This document shows, piece after piece, positions 54,326-63,592 of a stretch of DNA of 64,000 bases. Both the position numbers and the translations under genes were made by a program. Where the stretch lies: NCBI GenBank assembly GCA_963578605.1, contig CAUZEA010000009.1:1-64000 (forward strand). The letters run 5' to 3'. This stretch comes from JAKVCB01 sp963578605. Lineage in GTDB: Bacteria; Planctomycetota; Planctomycetia; Pirellulales; Lacipirellulaceae. Numbering within the stretch: position 1 is the stretch's first letter; each line of letters begins with the position of its first letter. The notes under the pieces are model-generated. The model saw nothing but the letters and a program-made list of their open reading frames with translations. It made no database searches and was not told the DNA's origin.

Positions 54326-56134
54326 ATGTCGCGCAGAATGACTGCCTGTCGAGGCATCACCCTGGTTGAGATGCTCATCGCAATGGCGATTACGCTCGTG
54401 ATGATCGGCGCGGTCGTGACGATTTTTGCCAATGTCACCGGCAGCGTACAAAAACGCCGCGCCACGATCGAGATGAGTGGCCAGCTCCGCCACGCCCGCA
54501 ACGTTCTGCAGCGCGACCTGGCCGGGGCGACCTGTCCGGCGGTGACCTGGCAGCGACCAGAGTCGAACCACGGCTACCTGGAAATCATCGAAGGGCCCCT
54601 GACCGATGCCAACCCCACTGCCTTGATTCAGGATCTTGATAACGATGGTGAGTTTGACGTCGTTAAGATTGATCCTACCGTTTCGCTCTTGCCCCGCAAC
54701 AATCTGTTCGAGGATGTCGACAACAACGACAGCATCAGTGATGCCGAGCGGGAAGATCACATGAAGCATGCCGACAGCCTGGTCCCTGGTGGGCTGGGCG
54801 ATGCCGATGACATTCTCATGCTCACGGTTCGTAACGAACAGGAGCCCTTTGTGGGCCGTGTACCCGATCCGGCCAATCCGCAATCGAACCTTACCATCGA
54901 GTCACCACTGGCTGAAGTGGTGTGGTTTGCCGTCGAGAACCCACCCAATACGGGCGCCGCGGATGGATTTTTTGGCGAACCCGGTTTGCGAACTATCTAC
55001 CGCCGGGCGCTGCTGATTGCACCCTGGGCGCCACCCTACCAGGATGGCCAGCCGGGTGTCATGCGGCTGCTTGACGATGTTGGCAGGACTGAAGTTCCCA
55101 AGGCACTGGCTGCGTTGATTGCGTTTCAAGAACAGTACGACCTTTCGGTCCGCCTGCAGTGGGATCCCCAGCTCGTGAGGTGGAAGATCGTGGCCAACAC
55201 GCTGGCGGATCTGACCCGGCGGGAAAACCGTTACGAGCACCACAACTACCGGGCGGACCAATCGGATCGAAAATTTCCCTTCGCCGTGATTTCAGCCGGC
55301 ATGGAGCACCCAGATCCTCAGGTGCAATTTCAGCCCTCCTCCTCAGGCTCAGGAGCGACAGCTACTGCAGAACTGCGTTCGGCATCCGTGAATTTCAACG
55401 GTACCGATTTCCCCTTCATTGATTTCGTTAACGCTTACAGGGTGACCAACCCGGGTGGTGGCTATGCATCCCGCCCGTTTTGCTATTTACAGGGCGGATC
55501 ACCTGCCACGGCCCGGGCGATCCTCAATGACAACGGCGCAGTGGTCCACGTAGTACGCGGGTTAGCTCCCCTCTGGGGAAAACGTCGGGGCGAAGACGTG
55601 ATGCTTACCGACGCGTTGGCGTTTGACCTGCGGCTGTTCGATCCGGGCGCCCCCTTGTTCCTGGAGCCAAGTACTGAGACGGTGCTGGCCCCCTCGGACA
55701 TTGGTTGGGCACGAGCTGCGGCGGGTATGATGCCGTTGGTGGAGTTGGTGGGTCAGGGCGCCTATGTCGATGCTGGCTATGGCCTCAATGTGGTAGTTTC
55801 GGGGCCTACACCTATGGCCCCGTGGTTTGCCGAGCCCAGGTGGACCCCTGATCGGGTTGGGAATCCCCTTGCGCCAGGGTATTCGCTGTACGATACCTGG
55901 TCGTTCCACTACGAAAACAATGGTTTGAATGAGGATGGAGATAACCTGGTTGACGAGGGCACCAATGGGTTTGATGATGACTTGGTATATGGTGTCGACG
56001 ACGTCAGTGAACGCGAAACGATGCCACCCTACGACCGTTCCTTGAGAGCCATGCAGGTCAAGCTGCGGATCTTCGAACTCGACACGCAGCAAATCCGCGA
56101 GGTGACCGTTGGCCAACATTTCGCCCCCGAGTAA
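54326..56134 (+). CDS. Prepilin-type N-terminal cleavage/methylation protein
   Basis: The 602-residue protein begins MSRRMTACRGITLVEMLIAM, a prepilin peptidase site (G-ITLVE) followed by a hydrophobic helix (LIAMAITLVMIGAVVTIFAN). The long rest is soluble, with an acidic stretch (DLDNDGEFDVVKIDPT) and calcium-binding-like DGDNLVDEG near the C-terminus. It resembles PulJ-type minor pseudopilins of planctomycetes but is much larger than typical pilins. No secretion ATPase or platform gene is nearby. Function unclear beyond the pilin-like assembly signal. Confidence 0.8.
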   Translation: MSRRMTACRGITLVEMLIAMAITLVMIGAVVTIFANVTGSVQKRRATIEMSGQLRHARNVLQRDLAGATCPAVTWQRPESNHGYLEIIEGPLTDANPTALIQDLDNDGEFDVVKIDPTVSLLPRNNLFEDVDNNDSISDAEREDHMKHADSLVPGGLGDADDILMLTVRNEQEPFVGRVPDPANPQSNLTIESPLAEVVWFAVENPPNTGAADGFFGEPGLRTIYRRALLIAPWAPPYQDGQPGVMRLLDDVGRTEVPKALAALIAFQEQYDLSVRLQWDPQLVRWKIVANTLADLTRRENRYEHHNYRADQSDRKFPFAVISAGMEHPDPQVQFQPSSSGSGATATAELRSASVNFNGTDFPFIDFVNAYRVTNPGGGYASRPFCYLQGGSPATARAILNDNGAVVHVVRGLAPLWGKRRGEDVMLTDALAFDLRLFDPGAPLFLEPSTETVLAPSDIGWARAAAGMMPLVELVGQGAYVDAGYGLNVVVSGPTPMAPWFAEPRWTPDRVGNPLAPGYSLYDTWSFHYENNGLNEDGDNLVDEGTNGFDDDLVYGVDDVSERETMPPYDRSLRAMQVKLRIFELDTQQIREVTVGQHFAPE

Positions 56135-56139
56135 GTCCG

Positions 56140-56766
56140 GTGAGATCGGTTGAGCCCGTCGCTGGCCAAAGGTCCAACTATCGATGGCGTGCCGAGGCAC
56201 ACGGAGCAACAGCCCAAATGCAGGACGTTCATTCGATCCGGCTTCGGGGTCCCTGGCGGTTGGAACCGACCGGCCGCTTCCTGCCGGCAGACGTCGGTTT
56301 GCTTGAGCTCGTGCCGCAGGACTTGCCCGAAGCCCAAACGGCGAAAATGCCAGCCGACTGGTCGGCCGTCTGCGGGCCCGAGTATTGTGGGCAGGTGCGA
56401 TACACGCGTCGTTTTCACAAGCCCCAGGGTCTGGAAGATCGCGAAGCCGTGTGGCTGGTCGTCGAGCCTGCCCGGTCCCACGCCGAAGTTTGGCTCAATG
56501 GCCAGCGGCTGGGCGAGCTGTTGCGCGGAGATTCCAGCTTGCGGATTGATGTCACAAAATTGCTCATCGACTTTAACGAACTGGCCATCGTGGTCACCCA
56601 TCCGGCCGTTGAAAACCCCGTTGACAAGCCCTATAGCGTTGACAAGCCCAGCAGAGTTGACAAGCCCTGTAGAGTTGACAAGCCCAAGAGAGCGGTCCAC
56701 GGTGCCCTCGCCTCAGAGCCTGGAGGTTTGGTGGGAGAGGTTCGCCTGGAGATAGGAGTTCCCTGA
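56140..56766 (+). CDS. GH2-like sugar-binding (galactose-binding fold) protein
   Basis: The frame opens at GTG 56140; ATG 56218 (MQDVHSIRLRGPWRLEP) fits the domain start and is preferred. About 183-208 residues resembling the N-terminal sugar-binding domain of GH2 enzymes: CGQVRYTRRFHKPQG, VWLVVEPARSHAEVWLNGQR and LRIDVTKLLIDFNELAIVV. No catalytic domain is attached. A C-terminal insert of four VDKPxx hexapeptides follows. TGA overlaps the next ATG (TGATG). Confidence 0.65.
   Translation: MRSVEPVAGQRSNYRWRAEAHGATAQMQDVHSIRLRGPWRLEPTGRFLPADVGLLELVPQDLPEAQTAKMPADWSAVCGPEYCGQVRYTRRFHKPQGLEDREAVWLVVEPARSHAEVWLNGQRLGELLRGDSSLRIDVTKLLIDFNELAIVVTHPAVENPVDKPYSVDKPSRVDKPCRVDKPKRAVHGALASEPGGLVGEVRLEIGVP
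56620..56691 (+). repeat. Four 18-base tandem units encoding VDKP hexapeptides
   Basis: GTTGACAAGCCC followed by six variable bases, four times in a row (56620, 56638, 56656 and 56674). In frame it gives V-D-K-P-x-x four times. The variable bases differ between copies (TATAGC, AGCAGA, TGTAGA, AAGAGA), so the array is not a very recent expansion. Confidence 0.9.
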
Positions 56767-57971
56767 TGGCCAAGGTCTCGATGGTTACCAATTGCTTTCT
56801 CGTGGCTGGCAGTCTGCTGGTGCCCTCGGCCGTCGTGGGGCAACCGCCCAATTTGCTTTCACCGGCGCAGCTCTCGGCAGGTTGGATTGAGCTTTTTGAC
56901 GGGCAGTCTCTGTTTGGTTGGCAGCCGACCAGCGAGGCCAACTGGAAGGTGGTGGATGGGACGATCCGGGTCACCGAAGGTGAGCCTGGTTTTTTGATGA
57001 CGACCACCGAGTTTGCCAACTACGAGCTCCACGTGGAGTTCCAGGCCACAGCCGGGACCAACAGCGGGATTTTCTTGCGAACCCCCTTCGTGCCAACCGA
57101 TCCGCAGCAAGACTGCTACGAACTGAATATTGCACCACCGGACAATCCCTTTCCGACCGGCAGCCTGGTGGGCAGGGTGCTGGGTGACTCGGTTCCCAAG
57201 GTCACCTCAGGCGAGCCTCGATGGCACGAATTCCTGGTACGGGCCGAAGGGCCACGCATCGTGGTGCACCTCGATGGCCGGCCGGTGGTTGACTACGACG
57301 ACCCGCACCCGGTTTTGCGGGGGCGGATCGGTTTGCAGTTTCGTGAAGGGGCGATCGCTTTTCGGAATGTATGGTTGCGACCGCTTGGTTTAGAGTCGAT
57401 CTTTAACGGTCGCGATCTTAGCGGTTGGGATACGAACCGCACTGAAAAGAGCCGTTTTGAAGTGACCAAGGCTGGTGAGCTGCACGTAACAGATGGCCCC
57501 GGGCAGTTGGAGTTTGAGGGAACCTACGGCGATTTTGTACTTCAGCTCGAATGTTTTGTGGCGGGGGATGGTTTGAACTCAGGTATTTTCTTCCGTTGTA
57601 TTCCGGGCGACATGATGAACGGCTATGAGAGCCAGATTCACAATGGTTTTCGCGACGGGGGTCCCACTCAACCGGTCGATTGCGGCACGGGCGGGATTTT
57701 TCGCCGGCAGAATGCACGGCGGGTGATCGCGCGCGATCATGCCTGGTTCACCAAGACGATCATTGCCGACGGTCATCACATGGCGGTTTGGGTCGACGGC
57801 TATCCAGTGAGCGACTGGACCGATACCCGCCCCCCGCATGCCAACCCCCGCAAAGGCCGGCGCAAGAAGGCGGGGACGCTCGCCATCCAGGGGCATGATC
57901 CCACGACCGATTTGCGGTTTCGTGACTTACGGATTGGCGAGTTGCCGCCTGCTCGGTCCCGTTCCAAGTAA
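56766..57971 (+). CDS. Two-domain DUF1080 (3-keto-disaccharide hydrolase-like) secreted protein
   Basis: The 401-residue protein has a signal peptide (FLVAGSLLVPSAVVGQPP). Domain 1 (about 35-208) reads GWIELFDGQSLFGWQPTSEA and AGTNSGIFLRTP. Domain 2 (about 212-395) reads LESIFNGRDLSGWDTNRTEK and DGLNSGIFFRCIPGD. DUF1080 domains have a concanavalin-like fold; some members hydrolyse 3-keto-disaccharides, others bind glycans. The tandem form is typical of planctomycetes. Translationally coupled to the sugar-binding gene. Confidence 0.88.
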   Translation: MAKVSMVTNCFLVAGSLLVPSAVVGQPPNLLSPAQLSAGWIELFDGQSLFGWQPTSEANWKVVDGTIRVTEGEPGFLMTTTEFANYELHVEFQATAGTNSGIFLRTPFVPTDPQQDCYELNIAPPDNPFPTGSLVGRVLGDSVPKVTSGEPRWHEFLVRAEGPRIVVHLDGRPVVDYDDPHPVLRGRIGLQFREGAIAFRNVWLRPLGLESIFNGRDLSGWDTNRTEKSRFEVTKAGELHVTDGPGQLEFEGTYGDFVLQLECFVAGDGLNSGIFFRCIPGDMMNGYESQIHNGFRDGGPTQPVDCGTGGIFRRQNARRVIARDHAWFTKTIIADGHHMAVWVDGYPVSDWTDTRPPHANPRKGRRKKAGTLAIQGHDPTTDLRFRDLRIGELPPARSRSK

Positions 57972-58047
57972 ACCGGTTCGTTCCTGGCGAAATCAGCCCA
58001 GGGTTTTCTGCTCTCGGTGTTGTGCGGCGGCAAAACTGGTTCTTTCT

Positions 58048-58449
58048 CTACCTGTTCGGCAAATGACCCAGGTGAAAGTGGCTTTCCAGCACCATTTGCC
58101 GACCGACCCAAATAGATCGTTGTCGAACCAACCCGGGCAGGATGGTTCGCGCCAACCGGTGCGGGTCGAGATTGGTTGACATCGCATGGCGGAGCACGAT
58201 CGAGCCGGGGCGCTGGAGGACCCGCGCGATTTCATGAAGTGCTGCTTTTCTGAGGGGGGTTCGCTCGACAATGATCTGATCGACTGAGTGATCAGGGAGG
58301 GGAATAGCATCGGCTCGTCCCGAAATGTGCCGCGGTATGGGTGTGCCGCGACGAGGGTTGAGTGTTCTTACCCGACTGGGGTTAAGATTCCAGGCGTGTG
58401 GATGTGCGCCTTCGCCACCGATATCGAGTATGAATGCCATCGGCCCCAT
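58048..58449 (-). CDS. Small methyltransferase-like protein
   Basis: 133 residues from ATG 58449. The order is that of a short class I methyltransferase: an initial strand and loop (MAFILDIGGEGAHPHAWNLN), then GRADAIPLPDHSVDQIIVE as the DAxxLPxxDxSxDxV motif, and HEIARVLQRPGSIVLRHA as the L-x-P-G strand. It is about half the usual length and lacks the segment between the first two strands. It could be a degraded or minimal member. Convergent with the DUF1080 gene. Confidence 0.55.
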   Translation of the reverse strand: MGPMAFILDIGGEGAHPHAWNLNPSRVRTLNPRRGTPIPRHISGRADAIPLPDHSVDQIIVERTPLRKAALHEIARVLQRPGSIVLRHAMSTNLDPHRLARTILPGLVRQRSIWVGRQMVLESHFHLGHLPNR

Positions 58450-58858
58450 TGTAGAGTTCTGAGGACGGGTTTGCAGGAGCGGTTTACGCCGCGTCTGGCC
58501 GGGAGTTTGCCACCGTTGGTGGCGGGACCAGACAAGCTGTTGGAGAAACTTTTCTCCAGTTTACATGACCCGGCCTTTGGCCGTCTGTGAGTTGCTTGAG
58601 GTTGCGACCACCCTGCTGTCACGTCATAGTATCCGACGATGCTGTACGGCATTCCGTTGGCTGCGAGGTGCGCGGTTCGGCTGGTCCTTGTCGCCGGGAG
58701 CAGGTTGCTCAGAAATGAATTCTGTGGGCGGATCCATAGAATCGGTAGATTTTGACACGAGAAGTTCTGATTAGCCAGTTTCTGGTTATTTCGACTTTCT
58801 TTATGTTGTTGGTAACGTGTGACTTCCTGTTGGTTATCATGGAGGCGGGACTTCTCTC
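58450..58858. other. Intergenic region before the permease gene
   Basis: No supported frame. It should contain divergent promoters for the small methyltransferase and the permease. A TTGACA hexamer at about 58753 has no clear -10 partner. A ribosome site GGAGG lies about ten bases before the permease ATG. Confidence 0.4.
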
Positions 58859-60310
58859 ATGAGTGAATCACGGGTTCAACCGAAACGAACACTGACAGTC
58901 TTTGCCCTGGTGATGATCACTACGGGGGTCATTACGAGTATCCACGGCGCCCCGTCGATGGCCGAGTACGGGTTCAGCCTGGTCTTCATCTATCTGTTCG
59001 TGGCGGTGGTATTTCTTTTGCCTTCGGCATTGATCTCGGCAGAACTTGCAACCGGCTGGCCGGAGGATGGGGGCGTCTACGTCTGGGTCAAGGAGGCTTT
59101 TGGAGAGCGGCTCGGTTTTGTGGCGGTCTGGGCGCAATGGATTGAGAACGTCATCTGGTTCCCGTCGATTCTCACATGCACCGTCCTGTGCGCAGCTTAT
59201 GGGTTTGATCCCCGGTTGGCGGACAATGCTGAGTTTATCTTTATTGGCATCAACGGCGTGTTTTGGTTGCTGACGATCACTAATCTCTTCGGCATGCGGA
59301 CTTCGGGCACGGTGGCAACGATTTGTACGATCTTTGGTCGAATTATTCCGATCCTCTTTATGTTCGGGCTTGCCTGGGTCTACATGGCTAAAGGCAACCC
59401 TATGTTAGTCGAATTTACCTGGAACAAATTCGTTCCGGACCTGGGAGACACGAACAAGCTTTCGTTCATCGTGGGGGCATTTCTCACGTTTGCCGGCATC
59501 GAGGCGTCGGCCTCGAACGCCGCTTCGGCCAAAAACCCGCGCCGCGATTATCCGATCGCCATCATTGTCTCGGCCTGTATTGCCCTGGTGCTGGTGACTC
59601 TCATCGCGCTCTCGATTGCGATGGTCTTGCCGCAGGACCAGATCAAACTCGACGCAGGCATCATGCAGGCAATTAAGGTGATGTTCGAACAGGTAGGAAT
59701 CAGCAGGCTGTTTCCACTGGCCGGGTTGATTATTGCCTTGGGGATGTTGGGTGAAATCAATAACTGGATTCCGGCTCCCACGCGAGGGCTGCTGGTCGCC
59801 GGTCGGGATGGGGCGTTGTCGAAGTTCTGGCAGCGGGAAAACAAGTACGCTGTCCACTTGAGGATTCTCATTTTTCAGGGAGTTCTATTTTCGGCGATCT
59901 CCACGATGTATCTGGTCTTGGGAAATGTTCAGATTGCCTTCTGGTTAATGAATGTGATCCCCACGATGCTCTATATCATCATGTATTTTTTGATGTTTTT
60001 TGCTGCAGTCCGGCTCCGCTACACCCATCCGGAAGTTCCCCGTCGGTACCGGGTACCCTTTGGCAATGTAGGAATCTGGATGTTGGCCGTGGTGGGTTCG
60101 ATCGCAGGAGCCGTTGCGATTGTTTTTGCATTCATTCCCCCCAAGCAGGTGCCGGCTGACGGACGCGTCACTTACATTAGCGTGGTCACGATCGGTTTTC
60201 TCGTCTTCACCATTATGCCGTTTGTGATCTACGCGCTGCGGCGCCCCGAATGGCGGACTGTTTCGGACGAAGACTCAAGTGCCGCCGACGGCGGGCGCGA
60301 CTTGACATAG
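58859..60310 (+). CDS. APC-superfamily amino acid permease
   Basis: The 483-residue protein has about 12 membrane helices. The start MSESRVQPKRTLTVFALVMI and the loop ELATGWPEDGGVYVWVKEAF are the helix 1-2 region of the APC family, in the glutamate/GABA-antiporter-like branch, and EASASNAASAKNPRRDYP is the conserved loop after helix 6. It imports or exchanges an amino acid. It neighbours the two lysine-breakdown-type genes on the opposite strand, so lysine or a product is a plausible substrate; that is inference. Confidence 0.87.
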   Translation: MSESRVQPKRTLTVFALVMITTGVITSIHGAPSMAEYGFSLVFIYLFVAVVFLLPSALISAELATGWPEDGGVYVWVKEAFGERLGFVAVWAQWIENVIWFPSILTCTVLCAAYGFDPRLADNAEFIFIGINGVFWLLTITNLFGMRTSGTVATICTIFGRIIPILFMFGLAWVYMAKGNPMLVEFTWNKFVPDLGDTNKLSFIVGAFLTFAGIEASASNAASAKNPRRDYPIAIIVSACIALVLVTLIALSIAMVLPQDQIKLDAGIMQAIKVMFEQVGISRLFPLAGLIIALGMLGEINNWIPAPTRGLLVAGRDGALSKFWQRENKYAVHLRILIFQGVLFSAISTMYLVLGNVQIAFWLMNVIPTMLYIIMYFLMFFAAVRLRYTHPEVPRRYRVPFGNVGIWMLAVVGSIAGAVAIVFAFIPPKQVPADGRVTYISVVTIGFLVFTIMPFVIYALRRPEWRTVSDEDSSAADGGRDLT

Positions 60311-60376
60311 CGGCACTGAATGTTTTGCGGGCCCGGAAGTTGTGGGAGCCCGAAAAGTGGCAAGCCGGTTGGGATC

Positions 60377-61915
60377 TTACACGTCGAAGCGAATACCCTG
60401 GGCCAGCGGCAGTTCGCCAGAATAGTTGACCGTGTTGGTAGCCCGACGCATGTACGTCTTCCAGGCGTCGCTGCCCGACTCCCGTCCGCCTCCGGTCTCC
60501 TTTTCGCCGCCAAACGCGCCTCCAATTTCGGCCCCACTGGTGCCGATGTTCACGTTCACAATGCCACAGTCCGAACCTGCCGCAGCACAAAAATATTCGG
60601 CTTCGGCTGCGTCGCGGGTGAGAATGGCCGAGGAGAGGCCTTGTGGAACGTCGTTGTGCACCCTCATCGCGCCGTCCAGGTCCTCGTAGCGGGTGACATA
60701 GAGAATCGGGGCAAATGTTTCTTGCTGCAAAATAGGAGCATCGGCGGCAATTTCTACCAGCGCCGGCTGCACATAGATACCACCGATCGGGACCGCCTCG
60801 GTGACTCGACCACCGCCGTAGACCGTGCCGCCCTGCGAACGGGCTTCCTCCAGCGCGGCCTCCATCGCCGCATCCGCCCGCGCGTCAACCAACGGGCCAA
60901 CCAGCGTCGAAGGATCGGTTGGATCGCCAATCGGCAGGCTTTCGTAAACCTTGCGCAAGCGCTGAACTAAGTCATCGGCGATCGATTTGTGGACAATCAA
61001 CCGTCGCAGCGTGGTACACCGCTGGCCACAGGTTCCGACGGCCGAAAATGTGATCGACCGGACAGCCAGTTCCAGGTCAGCCGATGGGCAGACAATCATC
61101 CCGTTGTTACCCCCCAGTTCCAGCAGCGAACGACCCAGCCGCTGGGCGACCGTCACCGCGACCGCGCGGCCCATCGGTACCGAGCCGGTCGCCGAAACCA
61201 GTGGCAAGCGGTGGTCGGCGGCCAGCTGCTTGCCGGTCTCGGCACCACCCACCACCAGTTGCGAGATACCTGGCGGGATGTCGTCGAATTCTGCCACCAC
61301 CGTCTGCAACAGAGACTGGCAGGCAATGGCGGTGAGTGGGGTTTTTTCAGACGGTTTCCAGACCACCGGATCGCCACAGACCCAGGCAATCGCTGCGTTC
61401 CAGGCCCAGACGGCGACCGGAAAATTAAACGCCGAAATCACACCCACCGGTCCCAGCGGGTGCCACTGTTCGGCCAGCCGGTGACCGGCCCTCTCGCTGG
61501 CCATCGTCTTGCCGTAGAGCTGGCGGCTGAGCCCAACCGCAAAGTCGCAGATGTCGATCATTTCCTGCACTTCGCCCACTGCCTCGGCCGTGATTTTTCC
61601 GGTCTCGAGGGTCACCAGCTGGCCAAGTTCGGCCTGGTGCGCGCGAAGTTGCCCGCCAAATCGTCGTACCAGTTCACCGCGGCGGGGTGCTGGCCGGGTG
61701 CGAAAATGCACAAATGCCTCGGCTGCGGAGGCGATCGCTTGATCGGTCTGTTCGGACGTGGCCATCGTCAACTCGGCGAGACATTTCCCGTCGATGGGCG
61801 AACAGACCGCAAGCGATTCACCCGCTCCTGGTTGCCAGGTCCCCCCGCAGGAGACTCCGTGGGGAGGGTTCTGAACCCCCAGTCCTTTGAGCAGCGATTC
61901 GATGTTGTTCGCCAT
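60377..61915 (-). CDS. ALDH7-type aldehyde dehydrogenase (alpha-aminoadipate semialdehyde dehydrogenase-like)
   Basis: The 512-residue protein has the catalytic Cys300 in FSAVGTCGQRCTTLRRLIVH and general base Glu266 in SLLELGGNNGMIV. The GTCGQRCTTLRRL and LYGKTMASERAGHRLAEQWH patterns are those of the ALDH7 (antiquitin) family, which oxidises alpha-aminoadipate semialdehyde to aminoadipate. Length normal. The saccharopine dehydrogenase gene lies just upstream on the same strand, which supports lysine degradation through saccharopine. Confidence 0.88.
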   Translation of the reverse strand: MANNIESLLKGLGVQNPPHGVSCGGTWQPGAGESLAVCSPIDGKCLAELTMATSEQTDQAIASAAEAFVHFRTRPAPRRGELVRRFGGQLRAHQAELGQLVTLETGKITAEAVGEVQEMIDICDFAVGLSRQLYGKTMASERAGHRLAEQWHPLGPVGVISAFNFPVAVWAWNAAIAWVCGDPVVWKPSEKTPLTAIACQSLLQTVVAEFDDIPPGISQLVVGGAETGKQLAADHRLPLVSATGSVPMGRAVAVTVAQRLGRSLLELGGNNGMIVCPSADLELAVRSITFSAVGTCGQRCTTLRRLIVHKSIADDLVQRLRKVYESLPIGDPTDPSTLVGPLVDARADAAMEAALEEARSQGGTVYGGGRVTEAVPIGGIYVQPALVEIAADAPILQQETFAPILYVTRYEDLDGAMRVHNDVPQGLSSAILTRDAAEAEYFCAAAGSDCGIVNVNIGTSGAEIGGAFGGEKETGGGRESGSDAWKTYMRRATNTVNYSGELPLAQGIRFDV

Positions 61916-62084
61916 GGGACCTGCTTTTCTTACGGTTGCTTTGAGGTGGCTAAAATGACAACTGGTGCAGTCGGTGGTGCTTTACGGTCGGAATGACCGA
62001 TTGGCCGGAGTTGGGAACCGGTTGGTTTGTGGATGGCGGCGACGACAAAATCTGAATCATCGGGCGATCCCCTCAACGGTTCCA

Positions 62085-63206
62085 TTAAGCAGAGCTGGTG
62101 CTCCGATTAAACGCGGTGGTCAACTGGGAATCATAGATTTTGCCGAACCGATTGGCCAGAAAACTATCAAAGTCAACCTGTTCCTGGGCTACGAAACCCT
62201 GGGAGGGGAGCTCGCCAGCCACATGCAAATCGACGACGGTCGAGAGACCGGCCGCGGTAGTTATCTGGATGGCACTCCAGCGATCGTCTTCGATTTGGTG
62301 GTGATAGATTTTGCGGGCGTCGCTGATCTGAACGAACTGATCTTCCCGCCATCCGGTGACGGTGCAGAAGGTGATGACGACATCCTGGAAGGTGATCGGC
62401 AGTGACTTCTCCAAAATATCTTTCATGACGTCACGTCGGTCACCAAGTCTCAGTTCCCGAACCAGCATCAATGCGAGATCACGATGCCCCAGGTAGCGGA
62501 CCGTTTTATAGTTCAGTTCCCGGACTTTGTTTTCAAGCGTTTCACAAAGGGTGCCCAGCCCACCGCTGGTGTTAAAGGCTTCGTAGCGGACTCCATCGAG
62601 AGAAAAGTGTTCAAGACCTTCCAGCGCCAGCACGTCAATACGTCGCCCATCGTGGACCGCTTCGCATGGATTGCAATATTCGTTGATCAGGCCGTCAGTT
62701 GACCAGGTCAGGTTATATTTGAGGGCGCCGGTCGGAAATTGGGGCAACGCCCCGACCCGCATCCGCACGCTATCGAGTCGCTCAAACTTTTTGGTCAGAT
62801 GATTGGCGACGATCGAGATGAAACCGGGTGCCAGGCCACATTGGGGCATAAAGATTTGTCCTGGCTTTGCCTGTTCGGCAAAAGCTCGCACGCGGCGGGT
62901 GGTGACCACGTCTTCAGTCAAATCAAAATAACTGATACCGGCGGCCAAAGCGGTTTCGGCGATCAGCGGGTTATATTGGTAGCTCAGCGCCGAAATGACC
63001 GTATCGCGGTGCTCCATCGCCTGGGCCAATTCCCCGGCATTGGTGGCATCGATGGTTTGCACACGGATATCGAGTTGTTTGCCCAGTCGCTCTACCACCT
63101 CCTGGTTGGCATCGGCGACGACCAGCTCGTATTCGCCCGTGCCGACCAATTGGTGGGCGATCATCCGCCCAATTTTTCCAGCGCCTAGCAGCAAAACGCG
63201 ATGCAT
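62085..63206 (-). CDS. Saccharopine dehydrogenase-family protein
   Basis: Start at ATG 63206 (MHRVLLLGAGKIGRMIAHQL), with AGGAAGG about ten bases upstream; the frame extends 52 codons further but without similarity. 373 residues: Rossmann motif GAGKIG, then YFDLTEDVVTTRRVRAFAEQ and FMPQCGLAPGFISIVANHL, typical of the LYS9/saccharopine reductase family. The glutamate-forming enzyme of this family yields aminoadipate semialdehyde, the substrate of the neighbouring ALDH7-type enzyme. A lysine-ketoglutarate reductase is not in this window. Confidence 0.88.
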   Translation of the reverse strand: MHRVLLLGAGKIGRMIAHQLVGTGEYELVVADANQEVVERLGKQLDIRVQTIDATNAGELAQAMEHRDTVISALSYQYNPLIAETALAAGISYFDLTEDVVTTRRVRAFAEQAKPGQIFMPQCGLAPGFISIVANHLTKKFERLDSVRMRVGALPQFPTGALKYNLTWSTDGLINEYCNPCEAVHDGRRIDVLALEGLEHFSLDGVRYEAFNTSGGLGTLCETLENKVRELNYKTVRYLGHRDLALMLVRELRLGDRRDVMKDILEKSLPITFQDVVITFCTVTGWREDQFVQISDARKIYHHQIEDDRWSAIQITTAAGLSTVVDLHVAGELPSQGFVAQEQVDFDSFLANRFGKIYDSQLTTAFNRSTSSA

Positions 63207-63592
63207 GGAGTTGTTGCCTTCCTGTTGAAGTGAGAGGGTCGTTCTGGTGACACTCTTTCTGCCCTGAGCCGGTCTGCCGGCCAAAGAAAACCAACAACCT
63301 GCCAGAACATTGTGGACGGCATTCAAAGCGACTGCTATGGGGCTGGAACGATTTTTCCGCACGCCCCTGTCCGCCAGTCGGCACCCGAACCAGTCCCCGA
63401 GTCACAAAAATCTCCCGAAATTCTTGGCGCGGATAAGGTGTTACGGTTGTTATGCTTTTGCCGATATTGCCGAGAGGGGGAGCCTCAGGCTCTTGCCGGA
63501 CTGACGGCACTGCCGTCGGATTGCTTCCTGGTAAGGTGAACGGTTGGTTGGCCTCCGCCTTGTCAGGTCGTTGCGTCTCAACCGGAACGAGG
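63207..63592. other. Intergenic region with divergent promoters
   Basis: Lies between the saccharopine dehydrogenase gene (leftward) and the partial gene at the right edge (rightward). No open frame or repeat of note was found. Confidence 0.4.
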
